Source: Agroathelia rolfsii
Lineage: Eukaryota > Basidiomycota > Agaricomycetes > Amylocorticiales > Amylocorticiaceae
Assembly (NCBI GenBank): GCA_018343915.1
Contig: JABRWF010000002.1
Location: 3,286,001 to 3,350,000, forward strand
DNA: 64,000 bases
Direction of reading: 5' to 3'
Positions 26,226-38,632 of the stretch are shown here, one piece after another. The translations under genes were made by a program, and so were the position numbers. Numbering within the stretch: position 1 is the first letter of the stretch; each line of letters begins with the position of its first letter. The notes under the pieces are model-generated. The model was given only the letters and a program-made list of their open reading frames with translations. It was not told where the DNA came from and did no database searches.

Positions 26226-26514
26226 GACTTCGTTTTAGTAGAGATCAATCTATTTGTTCTGTCATTAGTTATGAAACTTGTTATTCATCGCAGCAGAGAT
26301 ATTGTTTACACCTCTCACTCTTCACATTTGTCACATGCTAATCCGGCGTCAGGCCTAATGACGACTTGCACGGAATTGACACAGTCATTCTAAGCACGTT
26401 GCAGCAACTACACGGGTCTAGCCTGAGGGACGGTTTTCAAGGCGTCACACCTGTCCGAGACTCTTCTACTAGTACACTTGGGATTATCGCCGGCTTCTTG
26501 GATCCCTTGTTACA

Positions 26515-29282
26515 ATGGCCTCTTCTGGCGCCAACACCAGTACTCGAAATGAAGGAGAGACTCTACCTGGAGAGTCTATAGACGTCAGCCTATTGAAGGA
26601 GATCGCAAAGAAAGCTCTTGTGGACTCCTTGAACTCGGTTTAGTGCAGCATGAAACCTCTCACTTTGTTGTTGTAACTCATGAGTTCCAGATCAATGGAT
26701 CCAAAACACTAGTTCTTGATCCCACACTCTCTGGCCCGCTAGGCCTCATCACGGATGTAGGCCTACTCAAGGTGCACAAGGATCATCATATACATTGAAT
26801 GCTAACCTCAAGACATGGAAGTAGCACCATGGCGTCGAAAAGATGTATTGGCTGGAGCCTGGCCCACTGTCCGTGACGTCCCCCAACGCTGTATACCTGT
26901 GTCGCCCCCTGATTACGAACATCAAGATTATTGCTGGTATGTGTTGACCTATCCGATGGTAATGGTAGGACTAAGCGTCGAGTCATGATGAAAAGACCAG
27001 ATAAAACAACATTCACGCGAGGGTCGCAAGTGTGCTTATACTCTACTGCTTGTTCCGCGTACATCAGAGCTCGTTTCACGAATACTGGAAGAGGAGGGTA
27101 TACTTGGGGATGTTACCATATCCGCGTTCAATTTGCAATTCATTCCTATTGCGGAAGATGTGATATCCTTGGAAAATAGGAACGCACTCAAGGATTTATG
27201 GGTGGTCTGTCTCATATTCGCTTTACCTCCGGCCATTTTCGAAACTCATTAGGAATTACAAAGGATGGAGATGAGACTATTATATTTGATTCCATGCAAG
27301 CGCTTGTTACGCTGCAGAAGCTTTATGGCCGATTCCCTCGAATCATTGGGAAGGGTGATTACTCTGCGGTTGGTCGTTTTCAATCAGAGTACTATCATTA
27401 TTTTATGCAACTGACACCTATCTCTTTTTGCAAAACAGCGCCTTGCTACCCTTCTTGAACGCCAACACTCCCAATTGCCTGATGAACCAGAAACTCTTTT
27501 ATCTGGCTCCTATCAGATTGATTCACTTATCATAATAGACCGAAAGGTCGATATGATCACTCCATTGTTGACCCAACTTACTTACGAGGGACTAATTGAC
27601 GAACTCATTGGAATCGAACATTGTGAGTTATATAGTCTATCAGTAAACGATATTCCACTCATGATGACACTTAGCCCAGGTCGAGCTACCAGCATCTATT
27701 CTTTCACCTCCCACTGCCACCAACAATCAGACGACTACTGCCGGCTCATCAACAGCACCCCCTGCTACAGCAGCTCCGTCGCTCGCAAAAGACAAGAAGA
27801 AGAAATACCATTTGTCGACTGGAGCTGATCCCTTGTTAGCTGAATTGAGGGATCTGAACTTTTCTTCTGTCGGGAAGAAACTGAGCTCCGTTGCACATCG
27901 TATCAACCAAGATTACAACGTTTGTGTTGCATTCAGTTATCGGAGTTTCCGTGCTAACATGTGCAACTTAGGTCGGTCGAGCAGCTAGTACAGTTCCGCA
28001 ATTACGTGATTTTGTTGGTAAACTTGGAGGTCTACAGGGCGAACACCAAGCACTGAGGATCCGTTAGTCTGTCTTTCTTGCTAGAATTCGCGCACTCGAT
28101 TAACCTGATGACATACAGATACTAGTATTTCGGAGATACTAGTGCCCTTGACCCATACGGACCACTTCAACAAATCTCTGGAGATACAACAGAGTATATT
28201 GCCCTCCCTTTTTTTTCGTGTTGACTACTGAATCCACATATTTCACCAGATCTACTCGCCTCTTATGATGTCAATGCTCAAGTATCAGCTATTGAAGACA
28301 TGGTTGCCCAAGGCGCTGACATGCAAACCGTCGTTCGACTGCTATGCCTTGCAAGTTTGACAGCCGGAGGTGTGAAACTCAAGGCACTCGAAAGTATTAA
28401 ACGAGAGATATTACAGGTCAGAATTGAGATAATCATCATGATAATCAATACTCAATTCCATAACAGTCGTATGGTTATAAATATCTTCCATTACTTTTAT
28501 CTCTATCTTCCCCATCTTTAGGTATTATCCTGCCAAACCCTCTTCCTCCATCAACGCCGGCATCTGTCACAGCCTCGAAATATCCCTTCACTTCCCTCCG
28601 AAAATCGCTTCGGCTTCTTATCGATGATACCCCCGAAGCAATTGATGAAGTAGAGAACGATATCAGTTTTGTCTACTCCGGATATGCTCCTATCAGCATA
28701 CGTTTGGTGCAATGCGTAGCTCAGAAAGGCGGTGTCATCAGCAATCCCGCGGAAAGAGAGAAGAGCACCGATAGCGGTGGTAAAGGAGGCAAAGGAAAAG
28801 CCAACACCATGTCCACAGGAAAGGTTCAAGCTCATCCGATAGTGGGATGGAAAGGCTTTGATGATGTGCTGTCTGTCATGCCTGGCCAAACCTTTGATAT
28901 CATCCCTAAGGGAGTTGCCCAAGATGCAGTTACCCACTCAGTAGCTACCATGCGTAAGTCGTCCAATCTTCTGTCGATCCAGTATACTCATTAAGTAATG
29001 CAATTAGTCCGCCCTCCGGATCAATCTACAACCACCGTCGTCTTTTTCCTCGGAGGGTGTACGTACACTGAGTTGGCCGCTTTGCGTTGGGTCGCGCGCC
29101 AGAACCGCGGTAAGCTGGTTTGAGCTACGTGTTCATAATTATTATTCATATACTCATGGAGCGCGGGTGTAGGGCGTCAATTCTTGGTAGCTACTACAGG
29201 TATGGTTAGCGGGGCCAATATTGTGGAAAGCATTGCTGGTCTTGGGGCCCATGAGAATGTATCCAAGGAGGCCGGCATCTGA
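26515..29282 (+). CDS. VPS33: Vacuolar sorting protein VPS33 (Sec1/Munc18 family)
   Basis: A multi-exon SM-family protein. Landmarks in order: [76 protein letters not shown], a Thr/Ala/Pro-rich linker, [72 protein letters not shown] and a short tail ending SKEAGI. VPS33 is the SM subunit of the HOPS and CORVET tethering complexes and templates SNARE assembly at vacuoles and endosomes. Each exon join was placed by matching this conserved order; the acceptor before SQVELP is an internal TAG, not the stronger-looking CAG four bases later. The start ATG gives a short polar leader before the first conserved block. Confidence 0.94.
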
Positions 29283-29871
29283 AGGATCCCTTAGGCCTAA
29301 GTACTAAGTGTTCAGATTGATGCCTGTGGGGTCCGAGCAAGGCAACTAGTATATTTATTGCTTTACAGCCACAACTATTCAATTCAAACACGATCACGTG
29401 ATACTAACCACGTGCCTGAATTGTTTGTGTATCATTTGCAGACCCGTTTGCGCGTGTTCACCACTCGTTCAAAAAGATTTCTTGAATGTTACACTTTCCA
29501 CTAATGAGTGCCTACACATCATTTTTCCCTGAAATTATTCATACCAGCTTGCTATATGAAAAGTATGAAGGAGAGGTCCCCGGGGATTGGGATCCTAGAC
29601 GCGTCTGTAAGGATACTATTTACGCTTATGATCAGCTGTCAACAAGTCGGACTATAAAACGACCAGGACGCGTCGACCTCCCTCACCCTCAGCTTGCTTC
29701 CCTACTACCACCACCCATCTATATCGTCGTCTACCTTCTGACCTCTCAGTTCTACGGTTTGTAGCCTTTGACATATTTATTTTTTTCGTCGTTAAAATGA
29801 CCGCTGGACGATAGTTCCCGAACTAAGGCGCATATATTCACTCTTATTATTCTTTCTACTCCTTTTTCGCC
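29283..29871. other. VPS33 to YABBY-like intergenic region
   Basis: No gene is seen. It contains two CACGTG motifs (29395-29400 and 29409-29414), and a T/C-rich stretch lies just before the next start codon. Confidence 0.5.
29395..29414. promoter_or_regulatory. Paired CACGTG E-boxes
   Basis: Two perfect CACGTG palindromes lie eight bases apart, about 460 bases upstream of the small DNA-binding protein gene. CACGTG is the classic site for fungal bHLH factors of the Cbf1/Ino/Tye7 types. Binding is not shown by sequence alone. Confidence 0.4.
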
Positions 29872-30203
29872 ATGGCACGCACTGCTACCGCTAAGACCGC
29901 CGCTCCCAAGGAGAAGAAGGGTGCGGCTACACATTCTATATTTATTGTACCTACTGACCCTATCCGCCTTCAGTTAAGTCGACAAAATCTGGTGAAAAGA
30001 AAGCACCTACCGCATACCAGCTATTCATGAAGAATGAGCTTGCACGTTTGAAGGCGGAGAACCCAGAAAGCACCCACAAGGACCGGTATGGATAATCAAC
30101 ATTAATCATCTTCATTCTCTAACATCATTCCCACAACGTTAGTTTCAAGCAGGCTGCCGCTAATTGGGCGGGCGCAAAAGAGAACACCAAGAAGAAAGAT
30201 TAA
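29872..30203 (+). CDS. Small YABBY/HMG-like DNA-binding protein
   Basis: Three exons (29872-29920, 29974-30085, 30143-30203) encode 73 residues. A Lys/Ala-rich N-terminus leads into a single HMG-superfamily helix bundle: KKAPTAYQLFMKNELARLK, then a segment ending AAANWAGAK and a basic tail. The pattern of APxAYxxFxKxEL followed by FxxAAxNWA is the one seen in the C-terminal part of plant YABBY proteins and in small fungal relatives. It is probably a nuclear chromatin-associated protein of Nhp6-like size, but it lacks the full-length HMG-box tryptophan pattern. Both introns are short and canonical. Confidence 0.8.
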
Positions 30204-30410
30204 CGCGCTTATGCTATGAACTTTCGCTCTTCATATGTTCTTGTGACCAGCTACAAAACTACTCGGAGTTGGGTTTCATGTCGCTTTTTACATCTTGTAC
30301 TGTGTTATATCCTGGACATCGTTAATGTACTGTAATGTCTATTTTATCTTGGCCTCCAAGCAATATTTATGATATGCTAAACACATTCCCCCCCATCATG
30401 TGTGTTGCTT

Positions 30411-33187
30411 TTATGTTTCGTTGGATGGAGGTGTTGGCAAGTAGCAGGAGTATCGATCCTCTGTGGCGCCTTTCCATCCCACTGCATGATTGTACTTTGT
30501 TAGTCTCCTGGGATAAGGAACGCATTTATGAAAGTACTAACCGCATTGCCAGCAGTCTAGCAGCCCAGTGGGATCACTGTTGAACAGACGCGCAGAGCAT
30601 GCTGAGGATTAATTGCCATGAAGTTAGCTTATAGTTACTCACTATTTCTTCTTAATCTCCAGTAGCCTTGGGTAATTTGGCCCCCAGAATGATTCTGATA
30701 GACAATACAGTATCAGACATCATGATCAACATTAAGGTCAACTCCCCAACATACCTTCGTGATCACGCTCATAGAGGTCGGCTTCATTCTAAAAGCAAAA
30801 ATCATTCAGTAAACAGTATGCATCAGTGAGCAACAGATGGGCTTACCTGGTATGCACCGCTGTTGGGTGCAATCTTGCGCATCGTCTCGCTGAAGTAGTG
30901 GGCACCGGCATAGCCCGCCTGCACGTAGTCTACCGAAGTACTGTTGAAGGAGTACAAGCCGCCAACCTACGATAACTTGGGTGTCAGCAAAAACAACCCG
31001 ATATAGGTATATGGCTACCCACATTCCAAATAGCACCTCTCCAAGCGGGAGTAGCTGAGGTACTTCCCTCTGTGTAGTTGTACAAGTAGGGAGCCGTCCA
31101 AGGGATGTATACTTCTCCACCAGTATTCCATACAGACAAAAGGGCCTGGACCATCTCCGAACGGCCTTGAGCTGTCTCGAGCACGGATCCTGGAAGAAGG
31201 CGACCTCCGATGGTGAGTTCCACACCAATAACCTAATCCATTCGAAGATAGGTATATCAACCTCCGCTTAGTGTCTAAAGGAGGATATTTCCAATACGCA
31301 CCAACTCTTGTTCGATCAAATACTCCTGGAAGAAGTCATAGAAGGATGGGAGGGTCTCGACGACGACTGTTCCGTTCTGAGACAGAATCCAGTCCGCCAT
31401 AGGCTTTACGGATTCTTGCGCTTCTTCTAAGGTTATCAACGGATTGACTATGGCTATTTCAAATTTCTATTGAGAAGAAGTACTTAATGCTCAAAACACA
31501 TGCTTTAACAACACAACAGGGGCGACACTTACGTTCACATGTCCACCCCATCCCTTGTTTGCCCAATCCAAGGCAACTTCAGTCAGTGTCTCATAGTATC
31601 CCTGGATGTTTTCCTCGGTGTTGTTGAAAGAAAAGCTCGCACTAATATCATAATGATACAGTCAAGATTTTGTCTTGATGTCGAGAACGCGCTGCACCTA
31701 CACTTGAAGCTGCATTCTCGGCTCGACTTTCGTAGTGGATTCAACGACCACACCTGGGGGGGGGGGATGAGCCACAAATTGGGGTAGACAGATTACAGAT
31801 AACTAACCGAATGTTCCACCGCCACCGCCTCGCAACGCCCACTGTAGAGCGATCGGTTAACTCGGTCCTTTTGAAATCATCAAGCACGAAACTCACAAAG
31901 AGATCGGAATTCTGGCAAGAGTTGGCGATGCGGAACCTTCCATCTGGAGTCACGATCTTGAACTCGAGCTAGATGATGTATGCATGAGGAACAAGGGTTA
32001 TACGACGTATAGATGAGTAGTTAACGTACGACACGATCAATACCAAGACCATAGACAGGTGACAAAACACTATGACCACCGCCCTAGATGCAATATAAGA
32101 AAACTGTACTGACGAAACAAAGCGACAAGAACATGCCATGACCCTGTTGAACAAGCATATACATCAATATTTGATTGATACCATGCAACTGTGGAACGAC
32201 TGACCATCCTCCTGAAGCCCCTACGGTGGCAGCATAACCACCGACAAAGGTTGCATTGTTCTGCTCTGCCAATTCGTACAACGTAGCGAAATGAATCCCG
32301 GCCTGTGGGTCGGTGTTTAATAGCATTCAAAAAGAGGGGACGTGATCTGAAGGGCTTACACCCATGGTGATTGCGCGATAAGACTCGGATTCCGATGAAT
32401 TACATCCAGCGGGAACGAAGTCCTCGTGGAATGTCGTCTAGATCGAATTAAGAAATTGTGCCCAAAAACAGAGGCCCTAATCTCACCGTGTTGAAAAGAT
32501 GTGTCTATTGACCATAGCCATTAATTTTTCCGAAAAAGTCGCAAATATGAAATATCACGCACCCAAAGAGATAGTGTTCCAGCTCCAGACGAGCGACCCT
32601 TATAGTCGTGTCCTGTGTTTTTGATTGATAGTGGTACATTGTATTTTGTTGAGAAGTTGAAAGCGGCTTGGATATCGGATACAGAGGCTAATTCGATCTA
32701 AAGCGGACTTGATAAGATAGATATGACATATGATCCAACTTTTGAGTACTCACATAATACGATGACAGTCCGCCCTGAGCACAGTTCTGCCCCTTATTGT
32801 AGAAGCTAGGGTCGGAAGGATCGTTGAAGTCGAGCAGACATTGCGCGTTTGTCCTTTGGCAGGTTTCCCATTGAGGCTGGTCGAATTGTTAGAAAGATCG
32901 CCAGGAGAAGTCGTCATAATATGACATACCTGCATATACGCTCCGATCGCATCGGTACGGAAGTAGGGTGAAGTATAATTGGCTTGAACTGTGGCACATT
33001 CCGCCGTCGATGGTGTAACAGAGACATTGTTGTATTCTGAAAAGCATGGTAATGCCAGGGGTGTGACAACGCCCAAACGGCCGCCCACGCTTTGGTTTAG
33101 TGCTGCCCACTCAGGAGAGAGTGCGGCATGGGCCAAGTCCGCTGAGCCCGCAATTAAGGCAAGCAAAAGTCCGTGCACAATGGTCAT
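30411..33187 (-). CDS. Secreted FAD-linked oxidoreductase with BBE domain
   Basis: A many-exon gene read leftwards from 33187. A signal peptide of about 21 residues (LLLALIAGSADLAHA) is followed by a PCMH-type FAD domain: IELASVSDIQAAFNF, SIKNTGHDYKGRSSG with the His used for covalent flavin, GGYAATVGASGGW, GGGHSVLSPVYGLGIDR and VTPDGRFRIANS, then the substrate domain and a C-terminal BBE domain, ESFWGPNYPRLLEIKKKYDP. A stop appears to follow KKK, but splicing at 30642 joins two further exons (30542-30576 and 30411-30481) that finish the domain: DPTGLLDCWQC, then VGWKGATEDRYSCYL. The second flavin-binding Cys of berberine-bridge enzymes is replaced (GGYAATVG), so a single His linkage is likely. 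A 7-nt exon (32137-32143) with a GC donor bridges GGW and GGGHS. The substrate is unknown. Confidence 0.88.
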
Positions 33188-34859
33188 CGAGGAAATGTGC
33201 TCCGATGATGGTACCAGTGTCGAAGGATTGCACTGTCTGCAGCAGGCCCGCAGAACAAGCGCTTTATATACTCGTTCCCCGGATTAGAAGGATATGGGCT
33301 CGTGCAGGTCACAGGATCTATATTTTTTTCTTACCATCATGATACATGACCCCCTGGAAATTACAAGATAGTTTAGAACGGTGTTCGCGGTTGAGCCGCC
33401 AGGCATTCCTTCGGGCTTGCATGGTCGGTCAGAGTCTGGGACCTGTTCAACACTCACGGCCATCGGTCACGGTCTACTCTTTCTAGCTGGGTGATTGGGC
33501 GGAAAAATAAAAACGTGGGAGTGCATGTCCGGGAATGGTCCTGACTCGTTTAGCATTGTGGCTCGATCGGCGGCGACCAATATCATTTGACGGTTCGATA
33601 GAATGTTATATATGAGGTAGCCGACTTCGAGACCAGCTGACAGGTCACTCGGATGAGTAGTCAGTTCAAGCTATGATCTATGTCTGGACTGGTGGTACAC
33701 CAGACTTGGGTGATTGAGATAAGAGAATAATAGAGATTATCTAGAGCTTGGCAGGCCAAGCCAGGTCCGATTCGTGTAGAGAAGTCAATTAGTGGCACCG
33801 CCGAACTCGAAACATTAGGCGCTTCTTCAGCTTGCTCAAGAACTAGAAATAATTCTCCATTATTCCGAGTAATGATAATAATATTAACGCCTAGGCGTCC
33901 GAGTTCATCAGTGGCAGTACATGAGCCACATAGAAACAATATTGGGCATACAGGTTTCTGTTGATGCCCGACGAGTATACGCCAACAAGCGAGAGAAATA
34001 TATGCGACGCCCGAGATTGAATGGGAATAGTTTCGCTTGAGCATCAGTGTAGAGCGATAAGGACTGATATAACTATGCACGAGTTCAAGAGAAGTTCTTC
34101 CTTCAGGCGACAACATAACATAAATGATGTACGGGTGCTATATGAGCCCTGGATGAACATCCCTGCAAATCATTTAGGAAAAACGATTATTTTGCGTGGA
34201 ACATAATCTGACCCATACCGTCACAGCAATAGAGCGCGGGGGTTTTAGTAGCTGAGACAGGCGGTATGAGCCGCACCGGGCTGTCCGTACAAAACCGATC
34301 CAGTGGAAGCGTAAGTAGTACAACAAATGATAGTGACTTATAGAACATTGCATGCTCGTTTCAAAAAGAATGATCATACCAAGGTTATCGTAGGGTCCGT
34401 TAAATGTAGTCGCCAAAATAACAGATAATAATAACATTATTTAAAATAAAATAAAAACACTGATGTCTGATGTCTACTCCGAGGTCACATTCACGAAAGC
34501 GTACAGTAGAGTGATGACGTCGCCCAAACCGACTCGCCTATGTGTCCATGTCCCAAAACATCAATGATAGACCAGAATAAATAGCTCAGTCCATGATACA
34601 TATAACCTCTCGAGTCTTGCTAGAGCCCGGTGGCCGATCGAAGATTGATACCCACTCAAAGTCAAAAAGCAATATCAGATAACCTGGACTCTCCGGGACC
34701 CGGACCTGCCGGAAGTTGAGAACTAACATTGGCATGTCTGCGTCATTATGCCGTGCTCCTCTTCTTGACGTTGAGCTCAGGATATTTGGGACTGGAAACA
34801 AGAGCCCAATCAATCATCAACAAAGCAGATTTATCGCTCACGGGATGTCCCGGGCGACT
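33188..34859. other. Intergenic region, 1.7 kb
   Basis: No gene can be supported. Two minus-strand frames of 151 and 87 residues (33661-34116, 34174-34437) show no recognised domain and no splice links that build anything family-like. They could be decayed exons. A run of GGG/AT-rich flanks offers nothing further. Confidence 0.4.
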
Positions 34860-37222
34860 CTATCGTGAGCTTTTTCCTGGACCGATATTGCTAATAGGAT
34901 TAGGACTCGGCGACGGATGATTATCCGATTCTGTTGACCGTGGGCCTAAAGGCGTGGAAGAAATAGCAGTTTGATCCGGACGATTGCCGACAGATGTTTG
35001 TTCATTGCTCTGCTTTTTATCAATGCTGCCGACGCCGCCTTTGATCCCCTGGCTATGCAACTGATCTTTGCCAGTACGCGACGTATCCTCGGTCTTAGGC
35101 GGACGAGTTTGATGGATAAACTGTGGTTTAACCCCGCTCTCCTGGGCACTATAAGGCTGTTCCTCAGAGGGGCGGTGTGTATTGCTTCCGGAGGTATCCT
35201 TCTCCTTGCTGGAAAGTTGCGTGCCCTTGCGCACAGGTTGACTTGAATGTTGCGGCCCACTATTAATGCTTTGCCCATTTCCATTCGGAGGAGGCTTGTC
35301 GGCGTTCGCGGATCGCTCATTTCCCCCGCCAGCAGGGGTGGGTGCATGCCCGTTTGTAAGCCCGGCGGGGGGCCACACGCTGTCCTCGCTAGGCTGCTGT
35401 TTCGTGGTAGAAGGGCGCCCATCGTTGCTTAGGCGTTGCTTGTCCTGGCCGGGGTACTGTTCAGTTTTGCCACCAGGCAGCGCGCTACCCCCGGTGGGTT
35501 GTTCAGTCACACCGGTATCTTTAGAGCCGCCGCTGGAGCGTTGGTGCAGTCGATCACGTTTTGGCCTGCTGTCAGCAGGCTGTGCTGTCACGTCAACAGA
35601 CTCGACGCCATGTTGCTGGTTGCTGGTTGATCGCTTGTCCTCCCTGGCATTGCGCTGTGGTCCACGCCCGCTTGAAGAACGTAAAATGGCATCCGAACGC
35701 TGCGGCTCTTTGCTGGGGGACTGATTCAAGTCCTTGCGGCGTATCCCAGACTGCTGGTCATCAACGACAGACTGCGAGCTACCATTCGTAAGCCGTCGAG
35801 CATTGCTAGGATGCTGCATGCCTACGTCGGGCTGAGAGTTATCGCTTGAGCGCTGCGAGCCTTGGCTCAGCGGTGAGACGTTGGTAAGACCCGTGCTAGA
35901 TTGCGCGTTGTTGTTCGAAGACCGTAGGTCCTGATTGGACTGTGGGTTGTTGCTCGAGCTCTGCGTACCATTGGAAGAGAGCCCGGCCGCTTCTCTGGCG
36001 ACAGCTCGGGGTTGCGTGTTCTCTGTGCCGCTGCCGGAAGCAACGAGGGGGCGTGGCGAATGCGCGGCGATATCTAGTTGAAGTGTCGGGGGTGTGCTGA
36101 GCTTTGTAACACTGGTGGATGACGTTACATTCGTTTTATAAGTTACAAATAATTCAAACATTCAAGTAAATGATTTTTTACCCATTGATACCCTTGTCTC
36201 CTCCATCAGAGTCACCGAGAATATATTCCAAAGCATTACTGATGAACACCTCATCTTGAGTATTATGAGAGTTTGTTCCATCGTCTTGTCTCTCATTCGT
36301 AGGCGAACCGCTGCCCTCTTCGTTTAATGCAGGCGAATTAACAACATGGCTGGAAAACGGGGATGGAGATGGAGATGGATGTTGAGGCACCGGTACTGGT
36401 GCTAGTACTGTACGCACAGGCGCAGGTGTAGGCGCCGGCGCCGGGGCATGCACTGACGCAGGTGTTGGTGATGGTGCACGTGTAGGTAGAGACGCAGACC
36501 CGGGTGCAGGAGCGGATGAAGGTCCAGATGAAGGTGGTGTTTCTTCCTTTTTGACTATCTGTTTCGCATGAATATTAGTGCCCGCTGTTAAATATATCTT
36601 AATTTTGTCATTCTCGTAAAGAGGGCGTTCTACTCTTAGATTAGTAATTGTTAGAGCCCCAGGCATGTTTAAATTAGCTACTTACCTTCATCATGGGCTG
36701 CAGTCTCCCCGAGATGTCTTAAAAGGTCACTGTATGACAACGTTTTCTTGGCAATAAGGTGGGTCCGGAAAAAAGAAAGCTTTTTCTTGACGTGAACAAC
36801 TAATGCTTGATTGGTTGACAAAGAACTAATGTAAAACCGATGTTAGTATTCATAGTACATGGTAGATATCAAATAAGAACCAACTATTCTTACCAAGGTG
36901 GGGTAAGCTTGTGTCGCGTTTGTCGATGCGCATCAGCGGAAAATTTCGGCAGATCGATCTTTAGCTTTGACTTGGTGGTCTTCGATCCGTTTGACTCGTT
37001 ACAAGAGAGCTCAAGTGTGTAAGTCCTCGTTTCCTGTTTCTGGAACTTCAGCGAAATAGCTAGACGATAAAATAGGTTATTGCTCTGGGTCCTGTTAACG
37101 GCTGACTTGCCCTTACATTGAATACGTAAAGGTCTAACAAAACAGTGGCATCGTTATTACGAATAGATCGACCAGCGCGGAATGATAACTTACTCATTAT
37201 TTTCGCTCCCAAGCGTGGCCAT
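34860..37222 (-). CDS. Large orphan protein: compact N-terminal domain plus disordered Ser/Gln/Asn tail
   Basis: Read leftwards, small exons are joined to two large ones. Exon 1 (37194-37222) starts MATLGSENN; following exons give ISLKFQKQETRTYTLELS, SKLKIDLPKFSADAH, then ALVVHVKKKLSFFRT, KKTLSYSDLLRHLGE. This 110-residue part is mixed beta/alpha in pattern and vaguely C2-like; the family is not recognised. Exon 36182-36584 is Pro/Ala-rich and acidic. Its apparent stop is avoided by an intron (36112-36181; donor gg|gtaaaa, acceptor cag|t) that joins KGING to VTKLSTPP in exon 34860-36111. That last exon encodes 416 residues of Ser/Gln/Asn/Gly-rich sequence with recurring Gln-Ser-Ser/Asn units and almost no hydrophobics. 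It may be a scaffold or condensate-forming protein. The join between 36684 and 36585 is the least certain. Confidence 0.6.
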
Positions 37223-38632
37223 ACCAGCTGTCCGGGCGAGAGAGTAGGGAGTTATGGATAAGGAAGAACACGAGCATTCTACAGGTTGTTATATACATGG
37301 AAGACAATCAAGAGTAATTTGAGATTCTTTTACATGAAACAGATAATGAGGCTTCCATGTGCTTTGCACACGCATGTCATACCGCCCAGAATATTAAATA
37401 TTACCAAGCGCCGTGAAGACCCTTGCATAGAGCAAGGAGCCACACAGGCAATAGCTTTGAGTGTATGGTTTTGCCGGCTCGGGCGTGTTCAAAAAGCGCA
37501 GGGTTGGGCTTTGGCTTAGGCTCGGGCTCGATGGGCCCAGGCTCACAGACTCAAACCCGCAAAGCTCTATCAAATTGAGTGGCCAGACTCGAGACGCTGT
37601 GAAGTGCTGGTGTTGCAAGAAAGAGGTGATCACGTCAATTATCGACATTATGGACGCGAAGGAAGACATGGGCGAGCGGTGCAATGATCGCCATATCGAT
37701 CACTTCCATTCTCAGCAAGTTGATCAAATCCAATCAACCACAGCGCATGAGTAGGCAAGAGACGCAACCCCACTTTTGGTTCCTCGTCCAAATGTGGTGG
37801 AATTAGCAAGTTTAAGGAATAGGTTAACGAGGGCTAGAAACTTTGCTATTGCATGTTTAATTATGCAACCTGTCCACAGCCACGGGCGGCCTTGACAGTC
37901 TACGCCGCTACTGTAGGACATTGCGGTCTTCACAGCAGGTGTTGTAAGCAAAAGCATTGCATAATTGCGTAGTTCATTTCGATGCAACGGACACAGTATA
38001 TGGAATAGGATAGTGCGTCATCATCCAATTATGTGGGCGTGGCCCTGTGAAGGCTTGATATAGCTTGATACCTTGGGCATGGGCGCGATGGCTCTTGCAC
38101 TACATCCATCGTTCCATGGTGGATACCACTGGCAGCGGCACCGCAAATGGCTATGCTAAATGAAGATGTTAATTACGAGCACGAGATCAAGATTTGCCAT
38201 GATCATGAAAGGAGTATCGGTATCACGGGGGGTAGCGGGGGATGCGAGACGGATATACATAGGTATGATGATAATAAATGGATTAAAACGATGCGGTGAC
38301 CCCGTGACCTCGGGCCAAGAAGCCGGAGTAGGAGAAGGGCAAGGGCAAAGGCAGAGAGGCCTGAGAAACAAGGCGCCCACTGGCACCGACCACAACCGCA
38401 TATGTCTCTCTGGGGCTCCATTCCACCAGAGCAACCAACTCAAGCCTCGTCAGAAACGGGCTCCTCAGCCTAATGAGAGAGCCCCTTTCTCACCGTCTGC
38501 TTTCTAAAAAAAAAAATCTATTCGCTCTCCTTGATTATTTGTGCTCTCGTTCCAACCCTCATCATCTCTAGACGATAATCTTTATCTCCACTTGCAACCC
38601 TTTCTCACACGCACAATCCTCGCGGCATAGTC
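37223..38632. other. Divergent intergenic region, 1.4 kb
   Basis: It separates the minus-strand orphan gene from the plus-strand F-box gene. No coding sequence is supported. A short A-run at 38506-38515 lies in the likely F-box 5' leader. Confidence 0.5.

Noticed and set aside
33661..34437. Two minus-strand frames of 151 and 87 residues
   Set aside because: No recognised family and no in-frame splice connection; listed only as intergenic.
36178..36666. Separate 162-residue gene starting MPGALTI
   Set aside because: Its stop is removed by a frame-consistent intron into the next exon, and the region before GTNIHAK is better read as intron.
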